Origin: [Streptosporangium] indianense
GTDB lineage: Bacteria; Actinomycetota; Actinomycetes; Streptomycetales; Streptomycetaceae
NCBI RefSeq assembly: GCF_021474405.1
Contig: NZ_JAKEIO010000063.1
Span: forward strand, 1-42,213
Length of the DNA stretch: 42,213 nucleotides
Direction of reading: 5' to 3'
Positions 21,766 to 30,600 of this stretch are shown here, piece by piece. The translations under genes and the position numbers were made by a program. Each line of letters begins with the position of its first letter. Position 1 is the first letter of the stretch. The notes under the pieces were generated by a model that had not been told where the DNA came from, did no database searches, and saw only the letters and a program-made list of their open reading frames with translations.

Positions 21766-23172
21766 CTAGGCGAGCGGCAGGCGGAGTTCGAACAGGGCTC
21801 CGCCTGCGGGCCCCCGCCCGGCCGTGAGCGCGCCGCCGTGCCGGACGGCGACGTCCCGGGCGATGGCGAGCCCCAGCCCGGCACCGCCGTCGTCGCGGCT
21901 GCGCGCGGCGTCCAGCCGGACGAACCGTTCGAAGATCCGCTCCCGGTCGTCCTCGGGCACCCCGTCACCGTCGTCGGCCACCCCGACCACGGCCCGGTCG
22001 CCCTCGCGCCGCACGGACACGGTGACCGCGGACCGGGCGTGCCGCTGGGCGTTGTCCAGCAGATTGGCGAGCACCCGCCCCAGCTGCCCCCGCGAACCGG
22101 CCACCTCCGCCGGCTCCGCGTCCACGGTGACACCCGTCCGCCCCTCGGCCTCCTCTCGGGCGATTCCGGCGAGGTCGATCTTCGCGTCACTGGGCCGCTC
22201 CCCCGCGTCCAGCCGGGCGAGCAGCAGCAGGTCGGCCGCCAGCCGCTGCAACCGGACGGTGTCCTCCACGGCCCCGTCGAGGTCCAGCAGCTCGGGATGG
22301 GCCGCGGCCACCTCCAACTGCGTCCGCAACGAGGCGATCGGGCTGCGCAGCTCGTGGGAGGCGTCCGCGACGAACCGCCGCTGCCGCTCCACGGATGTCT
22401 CCAGCGCCGCGAGCGTCTCGTTGGTGGTGCTGGCGAGCCGGGCGATCTCGTCGTGGGTGTCCGGCTCCGGAACGCGCCGGGCGAGGTCCTCGGAGTGGGT
22501 GATCGCGGCCATCTCGCGCCGGATGCCCTCGACGGGCCGCAGGGCCCTGCGGGTGACCAGCCAGGTGACGGCCGCGACGACGGCGAGCAGCAGCGGGAAC
22601 CCGATCAGCATCACCGTCAGCGCGGTCCGCACGGCCCCGTGCTCGGCGGCCAGCGGGGAACCGGCGTAGACCGTGAGGTGCCCCCGGTCGTGGGTCTCCA
22701 CCTCGACAGCGGCGAAGCGGTAGTCTTCCGCTTCGCCGTCGATCGTCGCGGACCCGTTGCTGAACACGGTCTCCCCGGAGATCTCACCGGGTTCCAGTGC
22801 CTCGCCCGCGTCATCCGAGTCGTCGTCATCACCGGTGGGGCTCGCCGCCGGCTGCGGCTTCACCTGCCCGCTGTCGGTCCCGCTGATCCGCTCCAGATCC
22901 TCACTGACCGCGACCAGCCGCTTGTCCTCGTCGACGACCTGCACCGGCCCGTCGTCGCCGTCCAGCCCCGAGAGCTTGTCGTACGGCGTGCCGGCGGCGA
23001 GCTCGGCGGCGACCGCCCGCGCGGAGCGCTCCGCCTGCGTACCGGCCTCGCCGATCAGGTTGGACCGCAGGGACAGCAGCACGGCGGCGCCCGCGGCGAC
23101 GAGCGCCACCGCGACCACGAGTGTCGCCCCCAGCGTGGCCCGCGCCCGGACGGACCCGAACAGCCGCCTCAC
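21766..23172 (-). CDS. Two-component sensor histidine kinase
   Basis: 468 aa. Order: TM1 (about 12-36); extracytoplasmic sensor (about 37-180) with an acidic stretch DDDDSDDAGEALEPGE; TM2 (about 183-206); HAMP (about 207-258); HisKA with DASHELRSPIAS and phospho-acceptor His273; then HATPase_c with N-box NLLDNAQRHA and G-boxes VADDGDGVPEDD and GGAGLGLAIARD. The GTG start overlaps the regulator's stop in GTGA. The acidic sensor suggests cation or cationic-peptide sensing, paralleled by the Asp-rich PepSY protein divergent to it. Confidence 0.93.
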   Translation of the reverse strand: MRRLFGSVRARATLGATLVVAVALVAAGAAVLLSLRSNLIGEAGTQAERSARAVAAELAAGTPYDKLSGLDGDDGPVQVVDEDKRLVAVSEDLERISGTDSGQVKPQPAASPTGDDDDSDDAGEALEPGEISGETVFSNGSATIDGEAEDYRFAAVEVETHDRGHLTVYAGSPLAAEHGAVRTALTVMLIGFPLLLAVVAAVTWLVTRRALRPVEGIRREMAAITHSEDLARRVPEPDTHDEIARLASTTNETLAALETSVERQRRFVADASHELRSPIASLRTQLEVAAAHPELLDLDGAVEDTVRLQRLAADLLLLARLDAGERPSDAKIDLAGIAREEAEGRTGVTVDAEPAEVAGSRGQLGRVLANLLDNAQRHARSAVTVSVRREGDRAVVGVADDGDGVPEDDRERIFERFVRLDAARSRDDGGAGLGLAIARDVAVRHGGALTAGRGPAGGALFELRLPLA

Positions 23173-23837
23173 GGTGACGTCTCCAGCCGGTACCCGGCCC
23201 CGCGCACGGTCCGGATCAGCTCCGCCCGCAGCTTGCGCCGCAGGGTGCTGACGTACACCTCGACGATGTTGGGATCGCCCTCGTACGCGAAGTCCCAGAC
23301 GTGCTCCAGGATCTCCGGCTTCGACACCACCTCACCGGCCCGCAGCACGAGCTGCTCCAGCACGGAGAACTCCTTGGCGGTGAGGGTGATCTCGTCCTCG
23401 CCGAGGAACACCCGGCGCGCAGCGGTGTCCACCTTCAGATCGCCGTGCACCTGCACGGGCGACGCCCCGGCCCCCTGCCCGCGCCGCCGCAGCAGCGCCT
23501 TGACCCGGGCGACGAGCACGACGTACGAGAACGGCTTGGTCAGGTAGTCGTCCGCACCGGTGTCGAGGCCCTCGGCCTCGTCGTACTCGCCGTCCTTGGC
23601 GGTCAGCATCAGGATCGGCACCTCGTGTCCGGCGGCCCGCAGGGCGGCGCAGACCCGGTAGCCGTTGAGGCCGGGCAGCATGATGTCGAGGATGACCAGG
23701 TCGTATGTGCCCTCCGAGGCCCGGTACAGCCCCTCGCGGCCGTCGTGGACGACGTCCACGGCGTACCCCTCGGCGGTCAGGCCCCCGGCGAGCGACAGGG
23801 CCAGCCGCTTCTCGTCCTCCACGATCAACAGGCGCAT
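23169..23837 (-). CDS. OmpR/PhoB-family response regulator
   Basis: 222 aa. The receiver domain has acidic pair Glu7/Asp8, phospho-acceptor Asp51 (LVILDIMLPG), Thr79 and Lys101 (LTKPF). The C-terminal winged helix includes ITLTAKEFSVLEQLV and VYVSTLRRKLRAELIRTVRG. It is cognate to the overlapping kinase. It is divergent from the PepSY gene with CTTCAGG repeats between the two, a typical OmpR-type binding layout, so it probably controls both directions. Confidence 0.94.
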   Translation of the reverse strand: MRLLIVEDEKRLALSLAGGLTAEGYAVDVVHDGREGLYRASEGTYDLVILDIMLPGLNGYRVCAALRAAGHEVPILMLTAKDGEYDEAEGLDTGADDYLTKPFSYVVLVARVKALLRRRGQGAGASPVQVHGDLKVDTAARRVFLGEDEITLTAKEFSVLEQLVLRAGEVVSKPEILEHVWDFAYEGDPNIVEVYVSTLRRKLRAELIRTVRGAGYRLETSP

Positions 23838-23860
23838 GCGTCAAGAGTGGCAAAGCCAAC

Positions 23861-23897
23861 CTGAAGATCCCTTCAGGGACCTTCAGGTTCCTCTCAG
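23861..23897. promoter_or_regulatory. CTTCAG repeats, candidate response-regulator binding sites
   Basis: CTTCAGG occurs at 23871-23877 and 23881-23887. An inverted CTGAAG lies at 23861-23866 and a degenerate TCTCAG at 23892-23897. The direct copies are one helical turn apart, as OmpR-family dimers require. The block lies 24 bp upstream of the regulator start and 57 bp upstream of the PepSY start. Confidence 0.6.
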
Positions 23898-23953
23898 CCT
23901 CGGTCGGTCAGAGTCGAAGGCGTCGAAAACGAACCGACTCGGGAGGAACCCGC

Positions 23954-24607
23954 ATGAAGCGCAACATCGTGATCGCCGCCGTGACCGCCGCCGCCCTGAT
24001 CGGAGGCGGTACGGCCACCGCTCTGGCGACCACGGGGGACGACGGTGACTCGGCGCGCCAGACGGCGAACACCCGCCTCTCGAACGACGCGCAGGACGAC
24101 CGCGAGGACCGGGACGACCGCGGCGACCGCGGCGACCGCGGCGACGACGCCGAGCGCGCCGCCTCCACCGACGTCACGGCGTCCGAGGCGATCGCCTCCG
24201 CGCTGAAGCACACGTCGGGCACGGTGGTCTCCGCCGAGCTGGACGACGAGGACGACAGCGACAAGGTGGTCTGGAAGGTCGACGTCCTGTCCGGCGACGA
24301 CACCTGGCACAGCGTGAGCGTCGACCCGTCCGACGGCAGGGTTCTCGGCTCGCAGACCGACGACGAGGACGACACGGCGCAGGTGCGGGCGGCGCTGAAG
24401 GGCTCGTCGGTGACGGCCGAGCAGGCGGTGAAGGCTGCCGCCGGCAAGGGCGTGGTGACGTCCGTGGACCTCGACGACGACGGCGAGACCAAGTCCTGGG
24501 AGACCGAGACCCGCACGTCCGGCGGCACCGAGCGGGACTGGAAGGTCGACCTGAACACCGGAAAGATCACGGTGGACCGCTCCGACGACACGGACGACCG
24601 GGACTGA
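23954..24607 (+). CDS. Exported PepSY-domain protein
   Basis: 217 aa. The signal peptide is IVIAAVTAAALIGGGTATALA, followed by a very acidic linker with DRGDRGDRGD-type repeats (about 45-65). Two PepSY repeats follow (about 70-140 and 145-210), each with the pattern of a helix (ASEAIASALKHTSGTV; AEQAVKAAAGKGVV) and a beta hairpin ending VDPSDGRVLG or VDLNTGKITVD. PepSY domains often accompany extracytoplasmic sensing or protease inhibition. The ATG at 23954 has GGGAGG 7 nt upstream. It is divergent from the two-component pair and is probably its target or an accessory sensor. Confidence 0.9.
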   Translation: MKRNIVIAAVTAAALIGGGTATALATTGDDGDSARQTANTRLSNDAQDDREDRDDRGDRGDRGDDAERAASTDVTASEAIASALKHTSGTVVSAELDDEDDSDKVVWKVDVLSGDDTWHSVSVDPSDGRVLGSQTDDEDDTAQVRAALKGSSVTAEQAVKAAAGKGVVTSVDLDDDGETKSWETETRTSGGTERDWKVDLNTGKITVDRSDDTDDRD

Positions 24608-24630
24608 CCAGCAGCTGTCGGATTTTCCCG

Positions 24631-24656
24631 CCCCGGCGTCGAGGCCGACGCCGGGG
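24631..24656. terminator. Bidirectional hairpin between the PepSY gene and meaB
   Basis: Perfect 11-bp stem CCCCGGCGTCG / CGACGCCGGGG with a 4-nt loop (AGGC), between convergent genes. A TTTT lies just before it on the plus strand, which becomes AAAA beyond the hairpin on the minus strand, so it is not a classic U-tract for either. Confidence 0.8.
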
Positions 24657-24658
24657 CC

Positions 24659-25615
24659 TCAGCCCTCCGTCAACCCCGCCACCAGCTCGTCAGCCGCCCG
24701 GTAGGGATCCAGTTCGCCCGCGATGATCCGCTCCGCCAGCGCCCCCAGCCGGCGGTCGCCGTGCAGGTCGCCGATCCGTTCCCGCAGGGCCGTCACCGCG
24801 ATCGTCTCGACCTCGCGCGAGGCCCGGGCCGCCCGGCGCTCCGCGAGGACGCCCCGCTCCTCCATCCAGGCCCGGTGCTTCTCCAGAGCCTCGACGACCT
24901 CGTCGACGCCCTCGCCCCGCGCGGCGACCGTCTTCACGATCGGCGGCCGCCAGTCGCCAGGCCCCCGGGACTCCCCCAGCCCCAGCATGTGGTTCAGCTC
25001 GCGGGCCGTCGCGTCCGCCCCGTCCCGGTCCGCCTTGTTCACGACGTACACGTCACCGATCTCCAGGATTCCGGCCTTGGCCGCCTGGATCCCGTCGCCC
25101 ATCCCCGGCGCGAGCAGGACGACGGACGTGTCCGCCTGCGAGGCGATCTCCACCTCCGACTGCCCGACCCCCACCGTCTCGACCAGGATCACGTCACAGC
25201 CGGCGGCGTCCAGCACCCGGATGGCCTGCGGGGCCGCCCACGCCAGCCCGCCCAGATGCCCGCGCGTCGCCATCGACCGGATGTACACGCCCGGGTCGGA
25301 CGCGTGCTCCGACATCCGCACCCGGTCCCCGAGCAGCGCACCACCCGAGAACGGGGACGACGGGTCGACGGCGAGCACGCCGACCCGCTTGCCCTGCTTG
25401 CGGTACGCGGTGACCAGCGCCGAGGTCGACGTGGACTTGCCGACCCCGGGCGACCCGGTCAGTCCCACGACGTACGCCCCGCCCGTCAGGGGCGCGAGCG
25501 CCGCCATGACCTCCCGCAGCTGCGGGGACGCCCCCTCCACCAGGGAGATCAGCCGGGCCACGGCCCGCGGCCGGCCTTCCCTGGCCTGGGCCACCAGGGT
25601 GGAGACGTCCTGCAT
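24659..25615 (-). CDS. meaB: MeaB-type G3E GTPase, cobalamin mutase chaperone
   Basis: 318 aa. It guards adenosylcobalamin loading and reactivation of methylmalonyl-CoA-type mutases using GTP. Walker A is GLTGSPGVGKST. AVDPSSPFSGGALLGDRVRM and VETVGVGQSE are the switch regions, and NKADRDGADAT gives the NKxD guanine specificity. Older annotations call the family ArgK. Start: ATG 25615 (MQDVSTL) is 5 nt after GGAG; a GTG directly before it at 25618 is too close. It follows acetyl-CoA acetyltransferase by about 34 bp and is probably in its transcript. icmA, a possible client, is in the same window. Confidence 0.93.
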   Translation of the reverse strand: MQDVSTLVAQAREGRPRAVARLISLVEGASPQLREVMAALAPLTGGAYVVGLTGSPGVGKSTSTSALVTAYRKQGKRVGVLAVDPSSPFSGGALLGDRVRMSEHASDPGVYIRSMATRGHLGGLAWAAPQAIRVLDAAGCDVILVETVGVGQSEVEIASQADTSVVLLAPGMGDGIQAAKAGILEIGDVYVVNKADRDGADATARELNHMLGLGESRGPGDWRPPIVKTVAARGEGVDEVVEALEKHRAWMEERGVLAERRAARASREVETIAVTALRERIGDLHGDRRLGALAERIIAGELDPYRAADELVAGLTEG

Positions 25616-25649
25616 CACAGCTCCGTTCAGATAAGGGACGTACCGGAAA

Positions 25650-26858
25650 TCAGGCCTTGGGCACGCGCACGATCAGCGCGTCACCCTGCCCGCCGCCACC
25701 GCACAGCGCGGCCGCGCCCACGCCACCGCCACGCCGCTTCAGCTCCAGCGCGAGATGCAGCACGAGCCGCGCACCGGACATCCCGATCGGGTGACCCAGG
25801 GCAATGGCGCCACCGTTGACATTCACCTTTTCGGTGGACACCCCGAGGTCCTTCATGGACTGCACGGCCACGGCCGCGAACGCCTCGTTGATCTCGATGA
25901 GGTCGAGGTCCGAGACCTCCAGGCCCTCCTTCTTCAGGGCGTGCAGGATCGCGTTGGACGGCTGCGACTGGAGCGAGTTGTCCGGCCCGGCCACGTTCCC
26001 GTGCGCCCCGATCTCGGCGATCCACTCCAGGCCGAGCTCCTGGGCCTTGGCCTTGCTCATCACGACGACGGCGGCGGCACCGTCGGAGATCTGCGAGGCG
26101 GAACCGGCCGTGATCGTGCCGTCCTTGGCGAACGCCGGACGCAGCTTCCCGAGCGACTCGGCGGTCGTGTCACCGCGGATGCCCTCGTCCTTGCTGAACA
26201 GCACCGGGTCGCCCTTGCGCTGCGGGATCTCCACGGGCGTGATCTCGGCGTCGAACACGCCGTTCTTCTGGGCCGCGGCGGCCCGCTGGTGCGACAGCGC
26301 GGCGATCTCGTCCTGCACCGGCCGGGCGATGCCGAGGCGGGTGTTGTGCTTCTCCGTCGACTCGCCCATGGCGACACCGTCGAAGGCGTCGGTCAGACCG
26401 TCGTGGGCCATGGCGTCGAGCATCTCGATGGCGCCGTACTTGTAGCCCTCGCGGGACTTCGGCAGCAGGTGCGGGGCGTTGGTCATGGACTCCTGGCCGC
26501 CGGCGACGATCACGTCGAATTCACCCGCGCGGATGAGCTGGTCGGCGAGCGCGATGGCGTCGAGGCCCGACAGACACACCTTGTTGATGGTCAGCGCCGG
26601 CACGTTCATCGGGATGCCGGCCTTGACGGCGGCCTGGCGGGCCGGGATCTGCCCGGCACCGGCCTGGAGCACCTGCCCCATGATCACGTACTGCACCTGG
26701 TCGCCGCCGATCCCCGCACGGTCGAGGGCGGCCTTGATCGCGAAGCCGCCGAGGTCGGCTCCGGAGAAGGACTTCAGCGATCCGAGCAACCGACCCATGG
26801 GCGTACGCGCGCCCGCGACGATCACCGAGCTGTTCGCTTCGGAAGTTCCAGAAGACAT
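25650..26858 (-). CDS. Acetyl-CoA C-acetyltransferase (thiolase)
   Basis: 402 aa, normal for a biosynthetic/degradative thiolase. It condenses or cleaves acetoacetyl-CoA. The nucleophile is Cys95 in NKVCLSGLDAIAL. The GGAIALGHPIGMSGAR histidine motif and the C-terminal CGGGGQGDALIV cysteine motif are intact. The start at 26858 (MSSGTSEANSS) follows AAGGGG at about 10 nt. It is divergent from the epimerase gene, and a candidate promoter ATGACG-N18-TACATT lies upstream. It is probably transcribed with meaB, which ties acetyl-CoA, crotonyl and methylmalonyl metabolism together. Confidence 0.94.
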   Translation of the reverse strand: MSSGTSEANSSVIVAGARTPMGRLLGSLKSFSGADLGGFAIKAALDRAGIGGDQVQYVIMGQVLQAGAGQIPARQAAVKAGIPMNVPALTINKVCLSGLDAIALADQLIRAGEFDVIVAGGQESMTNAPHLLPKSREGYKYGAIEMLDAMAHDGLTDAFDGVAMGESTEKHNTRLGIARPVQDEIAALSHQRAAAAQKNGVFDAEITPVEIPQRKGDPVLFSKDEGIRGDTTAESLGKLRPAFAKDGTITAGSASQISDGAAAVVVMSKAKAQELGLEWIAEIGAHGNVAGPDNSLQSQPSNAILHALKKEGLEVSDLDLIEINEAFAAVAVQSMKDLGVSTEKVNVNGGAIALGHPIGMSGARLVLHLALELKRRGGGVGAAALCGGGGQGDALIVRVPKA

Positions 26859-26914
26859 GAGCTGCGATCCCCTTACCGGCTGCACAGCCGAGGAGTGAAC
26901 GAGGGTTTACTTCG

Positions 26915-26944
26915 AATGTACTGAGTGGCACTCCGTGCCGTCAT
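26915..26944 (-). promoter_or_regulatory. Candidate promoter for the thiolase-meaB transcript
   Basis: Minus-strand ATGACG (26939-26944) and TACATT (26915-26920) with an 18-bp spacer, about 55 bp before the thiolase ATG. The -10 abuts a small TTCGAA palindrome. Confidence 0.45.
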
Positions 26945-27006
26945 CGGGCTGTCGGTGTGATCGCGCGCACGTTGCGTAACCACCTCGGGGGCGCTGCACT
27001 GAATCC

Positions 27007-27447
27007 ATGCTGACGCGAATCGACCACATCGGAATCGCCTGTTTCGACCTCGACAAGACCGTCGAGTTCTACCGTGCCACCTATGGCTTCGAGGTGTTCC
27101 ACTCCGAGGTCAACGAGGAGCAGGGCGTGCGGGAGGCCATGCTCAAGATCAACGAGACGTCCGACGGCGGCGCCTCCTACCTGCAGCTCCTGGAGCCGAC
27201 CCGCGAGGACTCCACCGTCGCGAAGTGGCTCGCCAAGAACGGCGAGGGCGTCCACCACATCGCTTTCGGTACGGCAGATGTCGACGGGGACGCCGAGGAG
27301 ATCAAGGGCAAGGGCGTACGCGTGCTGTACGAAGAGCCGCGAGTCGGTTCCATGGGGTCACGGATCACCTTCCTGCACCCCAAGGACTGCCATGGCGTAC
27401 TGACAGAACTGGTCACTTCGGCGCCTGTTGAGTCACCTGAGCACTGA
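27007..27447 (+). CDS. mce: Methylmalonyl-CoA epimerase
   Basis: 146 aa, normal length. It inverts 2S- and 2R-methylmalonyl-CoA between propionyl-CoA carboxylase and the B12 mutase. It is a VOC-fold protein with two beta-alpha-beta-beta-beta repeats. The metal ligands expected from the family are visible: His7 (RIDHIGIAC), Gln60 (SYLQLLEP), His84 (GVHHIAF) and Glu134 (GVLTELV). The ATG at 27007 lacks an obvious ribosome site. It is divergent from thiolase-meaB, sharing a 148-bp control region. Confidence 0.94.
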   Translation: MLTRIDHIGIACFDLDKTVEFYRATYGFEVFHSEVNEEQGVREAMLKINETSDGGASYLQLLEPTREDSTVAKWLAKNGEGVHHIAFGTADVDGDAEEIKGKGVRVLYEEPRVGSMGSRITFLHPKDCHGVLTELVTSAPVESPEH

Positions 27448-27680
27448 CCCTCGTACATAAGGGCCGGTAGGGTTGGGGGCGGTCGCCGCTCAGTCCAGGG
27501 TGACCGCGGTCCCGCCGTGCGACGGCAGGACCACCGGGGTCCGGGTTTCGGGGGACGAGCGTCGGGGCAGCAGCCTCTGCTCCGCCGATGATCTGACACC
27601 ATTCCCCGGGGGCCCCGTTCGGCGGATGGACGGAGCTCGTTCGGTAAGAGTTTCGACCAGGGGACGGATGGGACCGCGCA
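27448..27680 (+). other. mce-scy intergenic region
   Basis: No gene is seen. It contains only small G+C-rich inverted repeats, such as GCCGT-GCG-ACGGC near 27516-27528 and CCCCGGGGG near 27604, and no clear terminator. TCGGTAAGAGT near 27641 is the only A+T-rich spot and could belong to the scy promoter, but no full promoter can be assigned. Confidence 0.4.
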
Positions 27681-30600
27681 GTGCGGGGCTACGAGAGCCA
27701 GGAGCGAGAGCCGGCGGCTGACGTCGACCACCTCTCTCGGTTCGAAGCCGAGATGAAGCGGCTGAAGACCGAGCGGGAAAAGGCGATCCAGCACGCCGAG
27801 GACCTCGGCTACCAGGTCGAGGTGCTGCGCGCCAAGCTGCACGAGGCGCGGCGGACCATCATGACCCGGCCCTCCTTCGAGGGGGGCGACATCGGCTGGC
27901 AGGCCGAGCAGTTGCTGCGCAATGCGCAGATGCAGGCCGACCAGATCCGCGCGGACGCCGACCGGGAGCTGAGCGAGGCCCGGGCCCAGACCCAGCGGAT
28001 CCTCCAGGAGCACGCCGAGCAGGCGGCCCGGCTCCAGGCGGAGCTGCACCAGGAGGCGGTGACCCGCCGCCAGCAGCTGGATCAGGAGCTGTCCGAGCGC
28101 CGCCAGACGGTCGAGTCGCACGTCAACGAGAATGTGGCGTGGGCCGAACAGCTGCGGGCCCGCACCGAGCAGCAGGCCCGCCGCCTGCTGGAGGAGTCCC
28201 GCGCCGAGGCCGAGCAGGCCCTGGCCACGGCCCGCGCGGAGGCCGAGCGGCTCGCCACCGAGGCCCGGCAGCGGCTGACGAGCGCGGCCGAGGAGGCCCG
28301 GGCCGAGGCCGAGCAGATCCTGCGCCGCGCCCGCACGGACGCCGAGCGCCTGCTCAACGCCGCCTCCACGCAGGCCCAGGAGGCCACCGACCACGCCGAG
28401 CAGCTGCGCACGTCCAGCGCCACGGAGTCGGAGTCCGCGCGCCGCGAGGCCCAGGAGCTGAGCAAGGCCGCCGAGCAGCGGATGGCCGAGGCCGAGGAGG
28501 CGCTGCGCAAGGCGCAGGCCGAGTCGGAGAAGCTGGTCACGGAGGCCAAGGAGGCCGCCGCCAAGGCCCTGGCGAGCGCGGAGTCGGCGAACGAGACGCG
28601 GACGCGCACCGCCAAGGAGCAGGTCGCCCGGCTGGTCGAGGAGGCCACGAAGGAGGCCGAGAACACCAAGTCCGAGGCCGAGCAGATCGTCGCCGACGCC
28701 AGGGCCGAGGCCGAGAAGATCGTCGCAGAGGCCTCCGAGAAGGCCCGCACGCTCACCGCCGAGGAGACCGCGACCCAGCTGTCCAAGGCCGCCCGTACGG
28801 CCGAGGAGGTCCTCACCAAGGCGTCGGAGGACGCCAAGAAGACCACCAGGGCCGCGGCCGAGGAGGCCGAGCGGATCCGCTCCGAGGCCGAGGCCGAGGC
28901 GGACCGGCTGCGGGCCGAGGCGCACGACATCGCCGAGCAGCTCAAGGGCGCGGCGAAGGACGACACCAAGGAGTACCGCGCCAAGACGGTCGAGCTGCAG
29001 GAGGAGGCCCGCCGGCTGCGCGGCGAGGCCGAGCAGCTGCGGGCGGACGCGGTCGACGAGGGCGAGAAGATCCGCGCCGAGGCCCGCAAGGAGGCCGTGG
29101 CGCAGATCGAGGAGGCGGCGAAGTCCGCCGAGGAACTGCTCGCCCGGGCCAAGGCGGACGCGGACGAGCTGCGTACCACGGCCCAGGCGGACAGCGAGAA
29201 GGTCCGTACCGAGGCCATCGAGCGGGCGACGACCCTGCGCCGGCAGGCCGAGGAGACCCTCCAGCGCACCCGGCAGGAGGCCGAGCGGCATCGCGAGGAG
29301 GTCGTCGAGCAGGCCGAGGCGCTCAAGGAGGAGGCCGAGCGCGCGGCCCGCGAGCTGCACGAGGAGACCGAGCGGGCCATGGACGCCCGTCGCGCCGAGG
29401 CCGCCGAGGAGCTGACGCGGCTCCAGACGGAGGCCGAGGAGCGGCTGACGGCCGCCGAGCAGGCGCTGTCGGACGCCCGTGAGGAGGCCGCGCGGATCCG
29501 CCGCGAGGCCGCCGAGGAGAACGAGCGGCTGCGTGCCGAGGCCGCCGAGCGGATCCGTACGCTCCAGCAGCAGGCCGAGGCGGAGGCCGAGCGGCTGCGT
29601 GACGAGGCCGCGGCGGACGCGTCCGCGGCGCGTGCCGAGGGCGAGGCCGTCGCCGTACGGCTGCGCTCGGAGGCGGCGAGCGAGGCCGAGCGGCTGAAGT
29701 CGGAGGCGCACGAGAGTGCCGACCGGGTGCGCGCGGAGGCGCAGGCCGCCGCCGAGCGGCTCGCCACGGAGGCGTCCGAGACGCTGGCCGCCGCCCAGGA
29801 GGAGGCCAACCGGCGCCGCCGCGAGGCCGAGGAACTCCTCGGCAGCGCCCGTCAGGAGGCCGACCAGGAGCGCGAGCGGGCCCGCGAGCAGAGCGAGGAG
29901 CTGCTGGCCTCGGCGCGCAAGCGTGTGGAGGACGCGCAGACCGAGGCCGTCCGGCTGGTCGAGGAGGCCGACCGCCGTGCCACGGAGATGGTGTCCGCGG
30001 CCGAGCAGCACGCCCAGCAGGTCCGTGACTCCGTCGCCGGGCTGCACGAGCAGGCCCAGGAGGAGATCACCGGGCTGCGCTCCGCCGCCGAGCACGCGGC
30101 GGACCGTACGCGCCGGGAGGCCCAGGAGGAGGCGGACCGGGTCCGCTCCGACGCCTACGCCGAGCGGGAGCGGGCGAGCGAGGACGCGGGCCGGCTGCGG
30201 CGCGAGGCGCACGAGGAGACCGAGGCCGCCAAGGCGCTCGCCGAGCGGACGATGTCCGAGGCGATCGCGGAGGCGGAGCGGATCCGCGCGGACGTCGCCG
30301 AGCACGCCCAGCGGGTGCGCACGGAGGCGTCGGACGCGATCGCCGAGGCGGAGCAGAGCGCTTCGCGCACCCGGGCGGACGCCCGCGAGGACGCCAACCG
30401 CATCCGGTCGGACGCGGCGACGCAGGCGGACACGCTCATCTCCGAGGCCCGAAGCGAGGCGGAGCGGCTCACCACCGAAACGGTCCAGGAGACCGACCGG
30501 CTGCGGATGGAGACGGTCACCGAGGCCGAGCGGGTTCGCACGGAGGCCCTGTCCGAGGCCGAGCGGGTCCGGTCCGAGGCGGCCACGGAGGCCGAGCGGG

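Noticed and set aside
29852..30070. Tandem DNA repeats inside scy as a possible CRISPR or minisatellite
   Set aside because: The repetition reflects the coiled-coil peptide pattern; units are degenerate and in frame, with no spacer-repeat structure.
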